NCBI RefSeq assembly: GCF_030123105.1
Contig: NZ_CP126095.1
Coordinates: 3,782,001-3,846,000 of the forward strand
Source: Paenibacillus sp. G2S3
GTDB taxonomy: Bacteria; Bacillota; Bacilli; Paenibacillales; Paenibacillaceae
Direction of reading: 5' to 3'
Length of the DNA: 64,000 bases
The notes beneath the pieces are model-generated. The model was not told the origin of the DNA. It saw only the letters and a list, made by a program, of their open reading frames with translations, and ran no database searches. The position numbers and the translations under genes are program-made. Of this stretch, positions 9,378 to 19,561 are shown in pieces. Each line of letters opens with the position of its first letter. Within the stretch, counting starts at the first letter, position 1.

Positions 9378-12131
9378 TTAAAGATCCTTCGCTTTCATCT
9401 TTAGATCGTTCAGTAGACTCATTGCCTGCAGCGGAGTCATATTCATAAGATCTGCGTTACGCACAGAAGTGATGAATTCTTTTATCGCAGAATTCTCTTG
9501 TACTTCAGTTACTACTGCCGCCTGATTTGTACTACCTTTACGATTCTTACGTGGTTCTTCCTCGCCAAAGATAGACAGTTGAACGACTTCATTTGCTAAG
9601 GAAGAATCCGCAGCAGCTTCCAACGTCTCAGCGATGAGACTACCAGAATGTTGGATAGATGATGTTGTTGTTGCGATCTCTTTTGCAGCGGCACAACTTT
9701 CAAGTTCACCGCCATAATGTATTGAGGAACCTCCCGGATGCGCTGCCTGCTCAATACTCTGAAGCAGACCGTAAGCACGATCAATAATCCCTTCAGGAAG
9801 CCCGGCAAGGCGTGCACAATAAATACCATAACTGCTGTCAGCCGCTCCCGGAACAAGCTTGCGAAGGAAGTTTACCTTATCACCACTCTCTTGAACGGCC
9901 ATAGAGTAATTCTTCAACCCTTTAAGACTTTCTTCTAAGTGAGCCAATTCATGAAAATGCGTCGAAACTAAAGCTTTGCAAGAAATAGTATCGTGCACAT
10001 ACTCAATCACTGCTTGTGCGATTGCCATCCCCTCACTCGTCGAGGTTCCTCTACCAAGCTCATCAATAATAATTAAACTCCGAGCTGTTGCTTTCTCTGT
10101 CATGACCTGAATGTCGGCCATTTCTACCATAAATGTACTCTGACCTCCGATCAAATCATCGGCTGCCCCAATACGTGTGAAGATTCGATCAATAAGCGGT
10201 ACCTCTGCACTAGATGCCGGAACGAAACAACCAATCTGAGCCATAATGCAAATGAGTGCAACCTGCCGCATATAGGTACTTTTTCCAGCCATATTCGGGC
10301 CAGTAATCAAAAGAATATTTCCATCTTCCTTACTGAGCGTACTTCCGTTTGCTATAAATGCCGAGTCCTTTAACACAGCCTCTACGACAGGATGACGACC
10401 ACCTTCTAGTCGAAGATCGTACCCATCCGATAGAACAGGTTTTACAAAGCGATGCTCTGCACTGACGGCCGCCAGACATTGATACACATCGATTTCCGCT
10501 ACCTTTTCTGCAAGATTCTGTAAACGTGGAATTTGGCTACTGATTCGATCACGCAGTTCAGTAAAGAGGCTGTACTCCAAATCTGTCATCTTATCTTGCG
10601 CTTCAAGAATTAGTGCCTCTTTTTCCTTAAGCTCAGGTGTAACAAAACGTTCTGCATTTGCAAGCGTCTGCTTACGTTCATAACGCCCTTCCGGCAGCGA
10701 AGCCAGGTTGGATTTGGTGATCTCGATGAAATAACCGAAGATTTTGTTATAGCCGATTTTCAGTGATTTAATGCCTGTAGCTTGCCGTTCCTTCGCTTCC
10801 AGTTCTGCGATCCAGCGTTTACCATTACTGCTAGCTTCCCGTAGCTCGTCCAACCGAGCATGATAACCAGAACGGATAATTCCTCCGTCTCGCACGGACA
10901 CCGGTGCATCCTCTACGATTGCTTGATCAATATCCTCCCGGATCTCAGCGCACTCATCCATGCTAGCACCGATCTCGCGTAAGGTTGCAGACCCCGAAGT
11001 CATACATAATTCCTTCAAAGCAGGAATTTGTGCCAGCGATAGCTTCAAGGCATTCATGTCACGACCATTCGCACTGCCGAAGGCAATACGACCTACCAGC
11101 CGCTCTAAATCATAAATTTCCTTCAGCGCTAAACGAAGATCCTCTCGAACAATAAACTGATTGTACAAATAATCAACCGCCTCCAGGCGACGTTCGATCG
11201 GAGCACGCTGCAACAACGGCTTATCTATTCTACGACGTAATAAGCGCGCACCCATGGATGTCTCGGTACGGTCTAGAAGCCAAAGAAGAGATCCTTTTTT
11301 GGATCGTTCTCGAACCGTCTCTGTAAGCTCCAGATTTCGGCGAGTGAACGGATCAAGTATCATATAATTACCAGGTTCATATGGGGAAATCTGACTAAGC
11401 TGTCCCATTGAACGCCGCTGTGTCTCATTTAGATAGGAGATTAGCAGTGCTAGACATTGCCCGCGTTCTTTCTCCAGACGTACCCAGGCAGCTTCACCAA
11501 ACTGACGACGTGCCAGCTCCTCCTCGCGTTTTTCCCAAGGTGTATACACTACAGGCTTCGCTAATAGAGGTGTTTCACTACGTAAAAGTTCCAATAATGC
11601 AGGGTCTCCGATAATCTCGGCCGGTTCATAAATACCAATCTCATCGCGCAGCCACTCTGCACCAGATAAAACTGAAGTAACATACAATTCACCTGTCGTT
11701 AAATCACAAGCGGCTAATGCCATCATTCCATCACTTTCGGTTACACAAACGAGATAATTGTTGCTTTTGTCGGCAATGATTTTCCCATCCATAACTGTTC
11801 CAGGTGTCACGACACGAACGATATCCCGCTTCACCATTCCCTTTGTGACGGAAGCATCCTCTAACTGCTCACAAATGGCGACTTTATATCCTTTTTCAAT
11901 CAGGCGCTGAATATAACCCTCGGCGGCGTGGTAGGGTACTCCACACATAGGGATCTTCTCTTCGCCCCCACCTTCGCGACCTGTCAACGTAATTTCAAGC
12001 TCCTTGGAAGCCAAAATGGCATCTTCAAAGAACATTTCGTAGAAATCGCCCAGTCTAAAAAATAGGAAGGCATCCTTTGCCCCTTCCTTAACTTTTAAAT
12101 ATTGCTCAATCATCGGCGTATATTGTGCCAT
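9378..12131 (-). CDS. mutS: DNA mismatch repair protein MutS
   Basis: 917 residues from ATG 12131 with GGAGG 6 nt upstream; an earlier in-frame TTG has no suitable site. Domain I carries the mismatch-reading Phe-X-Glu in GDFYEMFF near the N-terminus. Connector, lever and clamp domains follow, then the ABC-type ATPase with GPNMAGKSTYMRQ, IIDELGRGTSTSEG and STHFHEL. The C-terminal tail holds the tetramerisation/beta-clamp-binding segment (VQLSIFGEEE resembles a QLSLF clamp motif). It is first gene of the mutS-mutL unit. Confidence 0.96.
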   Translation of the reverse strand: MAQYTPMIEQYLKVKEGAKDAFLFFRLGDFYEMFFEDAILASKELEITLTGREGGGEEKIPMCGVPYHAAEGYIQRLIEKGYKVAICEQLEDASVTKGMVKRDIVRVVTPGTVMDGKIIADKSNNYLVCVTESDGMMALAACDLTTGELYVTSVLSGAEWLRDEIGIYEPAEIIGDPALLELLRSETPLLAKPVVYTPWEKREEELARRQFGEAAWVRLEKERGQCLALLISYLNETQRRSMGQLSQISPYEPGNYMILDPFTRRNLELTETVRERSKKGSLLWLLDRTETSMGARLLRRRIDKPLLQRAPIERRLEAVDYLYNQFIVREDLRLALKEIYDLERLVGRIAFGSANGRDMNALKLSLAQIPALKELCMTSGSATLREIGASMDECAEIREDIDQAIVEDAPVSVRDGGIIRSGYHARLDELREASSNGKRWIAELEAKERQATGIKSLKIGYNKIFGYFIEITKSNLASLPEGRYERKQTLANAERFVTPELKEKEALILEAQDKMTDLEYSLFTELRDRISSQIPRLQNLAEKVAEIDVYQCLAAVSAEHRFVKPVLSDGYDLRLEGGRHPVVEAVLKDSAFIANGSTLSKEDGNILLITGPNMAGKSTYMRQVALICIMAQIGCFVPASSAEVPLIDRIFTRIGAADDLIGGQSTFMVEMADIQVMTEKATARSLIIIDELGRGTSTSEGMAIAQAVIEYVHDTISCKALVSTHFHELAHLEESLKGLKNYSMAVQESGDKVNFLRKLVPGAADSSYGIYCARLAGLPEGIIDRAYGLLQSIEQAAHPGGSSIHYGGELESCAAAKEIATTTSSIQHSGSLIAETLEAAADSSLANEVVQLSIFGEEEPRKNRKGSTNQAAVVTEVQENSAIKEFITSVRNADLMNMTPLQAMSLLNDLKMKAKDL

Positions 12132-12406
12132 GGTCAACCTCCATGCCTATTTATTGCTGTCCTCCATTATAACAGAAAGTCGCCGTACAAAGTCACCCTG
12201 AAACCGCATGGAAGTTAATCCTACTCGATCCACTGACACAAAATCACGAAATCCTACACTATTCCTAAAGCACAATGGGAAGTACCTTGTGTTTATATCT
12301 CAAGCATCCATCGTTCATTAGAAAGAAGTATATTCTTCTGCATTCTAATATTGTAAAATCTTAACACAGAGCGTCAGCTTATTAGAAAATCAAAGGAGAA
12401 TTTCAA

Positions 12407-13204
12407 ATGATACGAAGACTTACGGAGGATGATCGGGAACTTCTAATGGCGTTGCTACAGAAAGAGCCTGCTCTTAATTTGTTCATCATTGGAGATGTGG
12501 AGAATTTCGGGTTTGAACAGGATTTCATGACATTGTGGGGAGAGATAGATCCATCTGATGGTCGGATAAAAGCTGTTCTATTACGTTTCTATAGAAGCTA
12601 TCTACCCTATGCGGATGGGCCGTTTGATGTGGAAGGTTTCGCTGCAATCATGCGAAAAGATAACGATATTCATATGATTTCCGGTGTAACCGAAGTGGTA
12701 CAAGCGTTTGACGGAGTAATTAACTTTAAACAAGGAAAGCAATTGTACTTTGCTGAGCTAAAGGAAATGAATCCCGCCATTAAAGCTTCCTATTCATCCG
12801 CTGATCACATTAATAAAGCAACCGTTCAAGATGTGGAAGCGATTTGTTCGCTTACGGATACTATAGAAGAGTTTGAAAGTAGTCGGGACGGCTCGAGAAC
12901 AAGCCTTCGTAAAACATTGGCGACTGGCACTGGCCGCACGTATTATATGAAACGTGAAGATCAGGTTATAGCAACGGCCTCAACATCGGCGGAAAATTCC
13001 ATGTCAGCTATGATCGTAGGAGTTGCCACTCATCAAGCATTCAGAGAGCAAGGATTAGCTACAAGTGTAGTTGCACAACTATCTACAGACTTGCTCCAGG
13101 AAGGGAAATCTTTATGCCTCTTTTATGACAACCCTCATGCTGGGGTCATTTACAAACGACTTGGATTTCAGGATATTGGCTCTTGGAGCATCATGTATAT
13201 GTAG
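12407..13204 (+). CDS. GNAT family N-acetyltransferase
   Basis: 265 residues, ATG with AAAGGAG. The C-terminal 120 residues look like a GNAT fold with the acetyl-CoA-binding segment REQGLATSVVAQLS and a late LCLFYDNPHAGVIYKRLGF strand-helix; the N-terminal half is family-variable. Substrate unknown. It is oriented opposite to mutS and lies between mutS and the amidoligase-like gene. The 275 bp separating it from mutS hold the divergent upstream regions, where I saw no clear site. Confidence 0.8.
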   Translation: MIRRLTEDDRELLMALLQKEPALNLFIIGDVENFGFEQDFMTLWGEIDPSDGRIKAVLLRFYRSYLPYADGPFDVEGFAAIMRKDNDIHMISGVTEVVQAFDGVINFKQGKQLYFAELKEMNPAIKASYSSADHINKATVQDVEAICSLTDTIEEFESSRDGSRTSLRKTLATGTGRTYYMKREDQVIATASTSAENSMSAMIVGVATHQAFREQGLATSVVAQLSTDLLQEGKSLCLFYDNPHAGVIYKRLGFQDIGSWSIMYM

Positions 13205-13319
13205 ACAAGCATAAACGCCTTCGGTGTCCTTATTCCGACGGTAAGCGTTTATGCGAGAAATATTAGATATAAGAAGATATGTGAAAAACTTATACTTTCT
13301 AATCTTTTGAAATAAAAGC

Positions 13320-14620
13320 TCAAGCTCTAACTTTGCTGCACCAGAGCTCACGGATATCGCGAGATTCATCCCACGTTCGTTCAGCGGCGATATACTGAAA
13401 TAAAGGCTCTATGTATTGGGCGGCCTTCTCGTAGCCGCCTAGAGAGCGTAGCTGCGCCAGCAGAGGGGGTACTGCGTCGCGCAGCGGAGGTTTATCGCCG
13501 CCGTAGTAGGCGATATGCAGGTCTTCCCGGTCGAGTGGGCGCAGCGTCAGGTCCTCATAATGGCTCACGATTAGGTGAGCCAGATAGACCGCGCCTTTAG
13601 CGATGACCGGAGATACAAGGAAGCTCGGCAAGGTCCGGTACTCAAAGCCGCCATGCGGCTGAATCCGGAAATCGCCGAGCACGCCGTAACGAGGACGACG
13701 CGCTCCCGCGCGGACGTCCTCAAGCAAAAGCATCGGCAGCGCGAGATAGTTGTCGAGCGCGCGCAAGAGCGGCGCCGTCAGCGTCACGCCGCTGAAGTGC
13801 AAATGGCCGCCGAGGGCCCAGCCCGTCAGCGGCATGCCTCCCGCCCGCCAGCGCAGCGTGCGGTCGGCGATGAGCCGGTCCGCCGTGGCCGCGGCGGACA
13901 TCAGCTGCGCCAGCAGCGCGCGTGGTTCCCCGCGCGGCTGGGGGCGCAGCCGGCGACCGGGAACGCGCCGCGCGTTCTCGGAGGTCCGGCGTCGCAGCCT
14001 GCGACGCCGTCCGTGGGCAGGTACCGCGACGCAGGCACGACGCGGCCCGTGGACTCCCGGAGGATGATAAACTCCGGGTCCATGCCCATGAGCAGGGCGC
14101 TGCGGCCTGGCTGCTCCAGAGCAAGGCTCCGTTCCAGCGCTAATGCTGCGGAACGATATGGCTCTGGCAATGATTTGCCGGAAGTCTGTAGAAGTGGAGT
14201 AACTTCCTCCACGACATACCTCCGGTTCCCCATTGCCCTCAGTAGTACCTCACCGCTATCCAGCCCCAAGCTGTACAAAGTCCGAACAGCAATACGCTGA
14301 AGTAACTTCATTACCCCTCGCCACTCACCTGATGCTGAACCCCTTGATTCACTGCTGTCCACGCTATCCTCACCTAATACCCCTGATAGCATATCTGAGG
14401 CAGCGCGCATGCCTAGGCCTGCTCCAAGTGGAGTGATGTGCAGAACGGTCAAATTATAAACTAATATTTTATAACACTGTTTATGGCCCTTATCAGAAGA
14501 CTGCGTAACATATGTATCGGCGAAGCACGATATCAGCGTCGCTTCAATACCACTCCGGAGTAATCTGGACGCTCTCTGTGCTGCTGACAATCCCGAATAC
14601 ACCTTAAACCCTTCATTCAT
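13320..14620 (-). pseudogene. Frameshifted amidoligase-like gene (phiEco32-type COOH-NH2 ligase)
   Basis: Two leftward reading frames together encode one protein. The first, from ATG 14620 (GGAGGGGCGGGAG upstream), runs to GMDPEFIILRES, GCDAG and RGAFPVAG, then leaves frame. The second, in a different frame, continues LRPQPRGEPRALL, GGMPLTGWALGGHLHF, LRALDNYLALP, RPRYGVLGDFR, GGFEYRTLPSFLVSP. These are the conserved blocks of the ATP-grasp-like carboxylate-amine ligase family. The break is at about 13950 in a very GC-rich stretch; one missing base (GCC-GG-CTG where GCC-GNG-CTG is expected) explains it. It is either a real mutation or a sequencing error. Confidence 0.75.
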
Positions 14621-14740
14621 TCTCCCGCCCCTCCATCCATCGCAGCCCAAGCTTGAAAGCCCTGCAGTAGCACATCTTCCCCATTCATTCGAATCGAGTT
14701 GTTCCTAATCCACTCTGGTTCCAGCTTTTAATTCTAAAAA

Positions 14741-14770
14741 TAAATAAAAAAAAGGAGGGCATTCGCCCTC
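14741..14770 (-). terminator. Terminator downstream of cotE
   Basis: On the minus strand GAGGGC-GAAT-GCCCTC is followed by CTTTTTTTTATTTATTTTT. It lies about 70 bp beyond the cotE stop. Confidence 0.8.
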
Positions 14771-14842
14771 TACGCCGCCGTCCTCCCTACATATAATGGA
14801 CCATAACCCATCGATACTCAGTTAACGGCGGCGTATCCTTCC

Positions 14843-15400
14843 TTACAGCTCATCATCCAGATTGTCAGGGTCCAGATCATCGTAATCGAAGCTATCACCG
14901 TCAAAATCATAATCCTTGTCTTCTGGATCATCACTTTGTTCAGTGACATACACACGGACTTTGGTCTCAGCCACCAACTCCACTTCGAATTCGCGCTCTA
15001 CGCGAAGTGTCACACTGCCTCCGCCTGGCGATACGCCCGCTTCTACACAGTTGGGTTCCTGCGTTGCCTCCGCAGAGACCTCAACGGTAGAAGTGCGGTG
15101 TCTCGTGTCCAGGTACGAAAGCGGAATGAGCTCCACATAGGAGACCGTTTCTTTAGCTACCTCGGTCTGCTTGTTCTTGTCGTACGAGTACCAGATGTTT
15201 ACATCGTAAGTACCAATTACTTCGATTCCGTTCCCGGCGGCAACCGCTTCGTACTGGTGGTTGATAATCCAAGCCCCCAGAATACTAGTCGGGTGATGTG
15301 GCGGAGTCACGGTATGGGTTGCTGTAGAGAACTTACGACCTTTGCCGCAAATTGCCTTCGTAATGATCTCCCTTGTTTGACGTTTATGGCTTAATGACAT
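14843..15400 (-). CDS. cotE: Outer spore coat protein CotE
   Basis: 185 residues from ATG 15400 (MSLSHKRQTREI) with GGAGG; an upstream in-frame start overlaps the ribosome site. The pattern REIITKAICGKGRKFS, a central GTYDVNIWYSYDKNKQT segment and a strongly acidic Asp/Glu C-terminus match CotE, the morphogenetic protein needed to assemble the outer coat. Its place upstream of mutSL is the same as in Bacillus. Expression in the mother cell during sporulation is expected from the family; I did not find a convincing sigma-E or sigma-K promoter. Confidence 0.93.
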   Translation of the reverse strand: MSLSHKRQTREIITKAICGKGRKFSTATHTVTPPHHPTSILGAWIINHQYEAVAAGNGIEVIGTYDVNIWYSYDKNKQTEVAKETVSYVELIPLSYLDTRHRTSTVEVSAEATQEPNCVEAGVSPGGGSVTLRVEREFEVELVAETKVRVYVTEQSDDPEDKDYDFDGDSFDYDDLDPDNLDDEL

Positions 15401-15625
15401 CTTTAAACCTCCTCCATACAATCATTCACTATCAAGTGTATGCAGGTTCTAGGCATTTGTTGATTGTTAGTCTATAAATAAATTTGAGTAAGCCCTCCAG
15501 AGTGTCTTATCAGGAGACTTATAGTTCATTTTATTTCAAAATTTGAACAGATATGAGTAGATTATAAAAATGGTCCGGCCTATTACATACCCCTTCCGAA
15601 CGTTAAAAAAACCTTATAAAGCCTG

Positions 15626-16648
15626 CTATTGCGGGATTACGCGAACAATACCAATGGATCTATGTTTGCTTAAGTCGATAAAATCGTCATCAATATTCAC
15701 GAGTGGACGCAGTGGATCAGTAGCAAGAATCATAATGATTTTTCCTGTCCGTCCATCTGTCAATTCCACTTCATTCCCTATCATTGACTGCATTAACTTA
15801 TTAATAAAGACTCTACAAATATAAGGGTCAAGCTTGCCGAACACACTTTCCTCCATCTGCAGCAACACTTCATAAAGAGGTGATGCTTTTCGATAAAATC
15901 GGTCGGATGTCATCGCGTGGAACACGTCTGCTACTGCAACAATTTTACTGAAATCAGTAATCCGATTCCCAAGCACGCCGAAGGGATAACCACTGCCGTC
16001 CATTCTTTCATGATGCTGCAGAGCGACGAGCGCTTGCAGATGATTGGTTCCAATAGTATCCCGAATCATCTCGTAACCATAGGTCGTATGCTTTTTCATA
16101 AGCTGATACTCCTCATCGGTCAACGGACCCGGCCTGGTTAATAATTCATCCGGAATCCTCATTTTACCGATATCGTGAAGGGTCGCTGCGATCGTAAGCA
16201 TACTCAAATCCTCTGGCTTTAATTTTAGCCATTTACCTATCAATGTAGATATAATCCCAACCGCTACATTATGTCTGTATGTATAATCATCCTTGGACTG
16301 CAGGGCAGCCAATACGCCGTAGAAGTCATTCTTTTCACTTACCTGCTGAATAAACGGAATGACTTCATTTCTAACTTCAAGCATAGGAATTCGTTTGTTT
16401 TTGTTATGTCGAAGCTGTTCAAAAATATTCTCTATTGCAGCTGTGCAATCATCAATTGCAAGTTGGAAAAATTCCGCGCTATCCAGCTGTACGACGTCAT
16501 GAGACTCTAGGGTGATCTTATGTTGATTGATTAATCGTATATGCTCAGCACTTAATAAAGTCAATGCAGGTAAAACAAATACACCTTTGTCATTAAAAAG
16601 GTTAGCTATAAGCTGTTTTCCGATATATGATTCCATAACTTTGTCCAT
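15626..16648 (-). CDS. HD-GYP domain phosphodiesterase
   Basis: 340 residues from ATG 16648 (AGGTG six nt upstream). The HD-GYP domain occupies the centre and C-terminus: HDIGKMRIPDELL, KKHTTYGYEMI, and HHERMDGSGYPFG, the signature of enzymes that degrade cyclic-di-GMP or related dinucleotides. The N-terminal 120 residues contain no receiver or membrane segment and are probably a regulatory domain. The gene stands alone, with short AT-rich gaps (225 and 165 bp) on either side in which I see no gene. Confidence 0.88.
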   Translation of the reverse strand: MDKVMESYIGKQLIANLFNDKGVFVLPALTLLSAEHIRLINQHKITLESHDVVQLDSAEFFQLAIDDCTAAIENIFEQLRHNKNKRIPMLEVRNEVIPFIQQVSEKNDFYGVLAALQSKDDYTYRHNVAVGIISTLIGKWLKLKPEDLSMLTIAATLHDIGKMRIPDELLTRPGPLTDEEYQLMKKHTTYGYEMIRDTIGTNHLQALVALQHHERMDGSGYPFGVLGNRITDFSKIVAVADVFHAMTSDRFYRKASPLYEVLLQMEESVFGKLDPYICRVFINKLMQSMIGNEVELTDGRTGKIIMILATDPLRPLVNIDDDFIDLSKHRSIGIVRVIPQ

Positions 16649-16813
16649 ATGCCTCACCTGCCAATGCGGAAAATTCGACTACCGAACTTCCTGCTATTAT
16701 TTGAACTCACCATAAAATCGTTAATCATATCCTGTGATCAACTTTTAGTTCATACATATCTTATCGTGATTTTGACAGAGATAGTTAATACTTCACTTTA
16801 TTAAAGCCTCAAT

Positions 16814-17800
16814 TTAAGCCTTTTTTCGAATCTTCAGACGTTTCTCTGGCTTGTAACTGACCGGTATTTTATGTCGTTTAGCGATCTTTAAATAAAGTGC
16901 CAGTTCCCTACATAACTGAAGAATAGCTGAGCGCACTTCAAACTCCTCACGTGTCTCTGGCAGATCCATTTCTTCGAATTCTCGTGTCAGCTCGTCCAGT
17001 AAATGTTCAGTTCGTCCAGTATATTCTTCCGCAAGCACATCCCCGCTAAGCTGGTCGAACAATTCGGCAACCATCTCCCCGTGTGGTAAGTGGCGATACA
17101 CTTGAGAAAGCAGCTGCATCATACTTTGAATCGATTCCAGTTGCTCCTTCCGCATATAGAAATAGACATTCCATGCTTCATCAGGATGAATAACATGATT
17201 CTCCATCTCACGGGTAGCTGCCGTTAGGCCCCGCTGCACTGTATTATCTGCGTCAATTAATTCTTTGCCGTCCCAAATATACGAAGGATCACGAAGCGTA
17301 CGGGCCATCTGAGTAAAAATAACCGAAAAATAGCGATCCACTTCCTTCCGGATCCCATAAATGACTCCACCAGTCTGAGGCATGTAAACCAAGTTTACCA
17401 GACCTGCTGAACCCAGCCCTATGGCCAAAAGCTCTACTTGCTGCAGCAGGACATGGAGCGATAGTTCAGCTTGTCCAAACACGCGAAACACGATAACCGA
17501 GCTGGTGACAATTCCTTCTTTGTAGCCAGATTTGACGATCATCGGGAAGCCTACGAGTACATACAGCCCGAGCACCCAGTAATGGAACCCTAGAAGCCAG
17601 AATAGGATGCAGCCAAAAAAGAGTCCCACGAGCGAGGCTAAAAAACGAGCCGTTATCGTTCGGAAACTCCTTTTCAAAGTAACCTCTACACCCAAAATTG
17701 CCAGCAAGCCTGCACTCTGCGCATTAGGTATACCCACTGCAGACGCAACTAGTACGGATAGTAACGTAGCTGCTGCTGTTTTAATCACACGAAATCCCAT
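16814..17800 (-). CDS. Aromatic acid exporter family (FUSC/YhfK-like) membrane protein
   Basis: 328 residues from ATG 17800, which has AAGGAGAGATAAGG upstream; longer in-frame starts lack it. The N-terminal half has about five to six membrane helices (for example AAATLLSVLVASAVG and LGLYVLVGFPMIV). The C-terminal half is a cytoplasmic helical domain typical of ArAE_1 proteins in Firmicutes, ending in a basic tail. Family members are thought to export aromatic carboxylates. The gene stands alone upstream of an ABC importer operon on the same strand. Confidence 0.8.
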   Translation of the reverse strand: MGFRVIKTAAATLLSVLVASAVGIPNAQSAGLLAILGVEVTLKRSFRTITARFLASLVGLFFGCILFWLLGFHYWVLGLYVLVGFPMIVKSGYKEGIVTSSVIVFRVFGQAELSLHVLLQQVELLAIGLGSAGLVNLVYMPQTGGVIYGIRKEVDRYFSVIFTQMARTLRDPSYIWDGKELIDADNTVQRGLTAATREMENHVIHPDEAWNVYFYMRKEQLESIQSMMQLLSQVYRHLPHGEMVAELFDQLSGDVLAEEYTGRTEHLLDELTREFEEMDLPETREEFEVRSAILQLCRELALYLKIAKRHKIPVSYKPEKRLKIRKKA

Positions 17801-17894
17801 AGCCTTATCTCTCCTTACAAGCACTAACCAATATATAGGTAAAGATATAGACATGTTACAAGATTTTGTGTACGGACACAATGTTACATAAGGT

Positions 17895-18731
17895 TCATCG
17901 CCTGGATAATAATCGCTTCTCTAGATACACCACTAGTTGATACATTGCCGTAGCGACGGCCGCGATAATCAAAAGACTCGACATCACTAGCGTGAAATTA
18001 AACACCTGGAAACCATAAATAATCAGATAGCCCAGACCCGATTTAGCCACTAGAAACTCTCCTACTATAACCCCTACCCATGACATTCCCACATTCACCT
18101 TAAGGGTGGAGACCACCGTTGGGAATGAAGCTGGAAGAATTACTTTAAAGAACACCTGAACTCTGGAAGCTCCGAAGGAGCGAACCACCTTGACCAGATT
18201 CGGATCCACACTGCAAAAACTGTTGTACACAACAAGCGTCGTAATAATCACCGTTATAGATAAAGTAGTAACAACGATAGCAGTGAATCCGGCCCCGAAC
18301 ATGACGATAAAAATCGGTCCCAGCGCCACCTTCGGCATACTGTTAAATACGACCATATACGGATCAAGCACTGCGGATAAGAAAGGAGACCACCAAATAA
18401 TCACAGCCAGCAGTGTCCCTAGCAGCGTTCCCAGTACAAAGCCTACCGCAGTCTCACCTACCGTCATCCCCAGATGCGGCCACAAGCTCCCACTAACCAT
18501 ATCTCCCCAGATCTGGCGGAAGATTTTTGTGGGATAGCTGAACAATAGCTCATCAATCCAGCCCATTCTTGCTCCTGCTTCCCAGAGTACAAAAAACAAC
18601 AGTAGCAGGCTGCTCCTTACGACAATGACCTGATTGCGCCAGCGGTGCTTCGTTTTTTTATATTCGCCATGCATTTGCTGTAGCCACTGTTCACGGGAAG
18701 CTAATAACCCCGATTGCTCCGTATGTCTCAT
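17895..18731 (-). CDS. ABC transporter permease (SsuC/TauC/ThiX type)
   Basis: 278 residues from ATG 18731, whose first base is shared with the TAA stop of the ATPase gene (TAATG), so translation is coupled. Six membrane segments and the EAA-loop region around SFGASRVQVFFKVILPASFPTV place it with nitrate/taurine/sulfonate/thiamine-precursor permeases. It is the third gene of the importer operon. Confidence 0.88.
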   Translation of the reverse strand: MRHTEQSGLLASREQWLQQMHGEYKKTKHRWRNQVIVVRSSLLLLFFVLWEAGARMGWIDELLFSYPTKIFRQIWGDMVSGSLWPHLGMTVGETAVGFVLGTLLGTLLAVIIWWSPFLSAVLDPYMVVFNSMPKVALGPIFIVMFGAGFTAIVVTTLSITVIITTLVVYNSFCSVDPNLVKVVRSFGASRVQVFFKVILPASFPTVVSTLKVNVGMSWVGVIVGEFLVAKSGLGYLIIYGFQVFNFTLVMSSLLIIAAVATAMYQLVVYLEKRLLSRR

Positions 18732-19507
18732 TAGCCTTCCCTCCCTGCAATCTCCATCTCTTTCCATATTTCATGAAAAAGCTCCGAAAAGCCTGGCTGA
18801 TCACGCGCAAACAGCGGAGGTGCTGTCCGGATTTGCTCTGGCACTGAAAATACTTTACGGATCTTCCCTGGATTTCTTTGTAGAAGAATCACACTGCTGC
18901 TCACCGCAATGGCCTCGGATAGATCATGAGTGACTAAGATTGCAGTCGTTCCCCTGCTGCGTAAGGTCTCAGAGACCAAATCCTCCAGCTGTAATTTGAT
19001 CTGGTAATCCAGCGCCGAGAACGGCTCGTCTAATAGAAGCAGTCCAGGATTCGTAGCCAATGTACGCACCAGAGCCACTCTCTGCCGCATACCACCTGAT
19101 AGCTGTGAAGGAAAGGCATGCTCTTTCCCCTCTAAACCCATCTCCCGAAGTAGCTCTAGCGTCCGCTTTCTGCTCTCCTCATTTAAGCTTCCTGTCAGCT
19201 CCAGACCCAGAACGGCATTGTCCAGAATACTCCGCCAAGGAAAAAGATAATCCTGCTGCAGCATATACCCGACCTCTGGTGAGGGACCCGTAATGGGTTG
19301 GCCATTTATGGATACTTCACCTTGAGATGGCTGCAGCAGTCCTGCAATAATCGATAGGAGCGTCGTCTTACCGCAACCACTTGGTCCAACTAAGCTGACG
19401 AACTCTCCTTGCTCGACATTAAGGTTCAGGTCCTCAACGGCCAGTGAAGCTTCACGGTCGCCAAGATAGGCATGCGTTACTCCCTTTAATTGCACTACTG
19501 GAAGCAT
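18731..19507 (-). CDS. ABC transporter ATP-binding protein (SsuB/TauB/ThiZ type)
   Basis: 258 residues from ATG 19507 with GGAGGGG. Walker A GPSGCGKTT, Q-loop in YMLQQDYLFPW, signature LSGGMRQRVALVR, Walker B LLLLDEPFSALD and H-loop VTHDLSEA are all intact. It energises uptake by the adjacent permease and binding lipoprotein. Confidence 0.92.
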   Translation of the reverse strand: MLPVVQLKGVTHAYLGDREASLAVEDLNLNVEQGEFVSLVGPSGCGKTTLLSIIAGLLQPSQGEVSINGQPITGPSPEVGYMLQQDYLFPWRSILDNAVLGLELTGSLNEESRKRTLELLREMGLEGKEHAFPSQLSGGMRQRVALVRTLATNPGLLLLDEPFSALDYQIKLQLEDLVSETLRSRGTTAILVTHDLSEAIAVSSSVILLQRNPGKIRKVFSVPEQIRTAPPLFARDQPGFSELFHEIWKEMEIAGREG

Positions 19508-19561
19508 TGTCAGCCCCTCCTTCAATTTTACATCATCTTATTTAGGATCTTTGGTTCTCTC

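Noticed and set aside
13575..14300. Long rightward Arg-rich frames opposite the amidoligase-like gene
   Set aside because: They arise because the GC-rich stretch has few stop codons; conserved protein blocks are on the minus strand.
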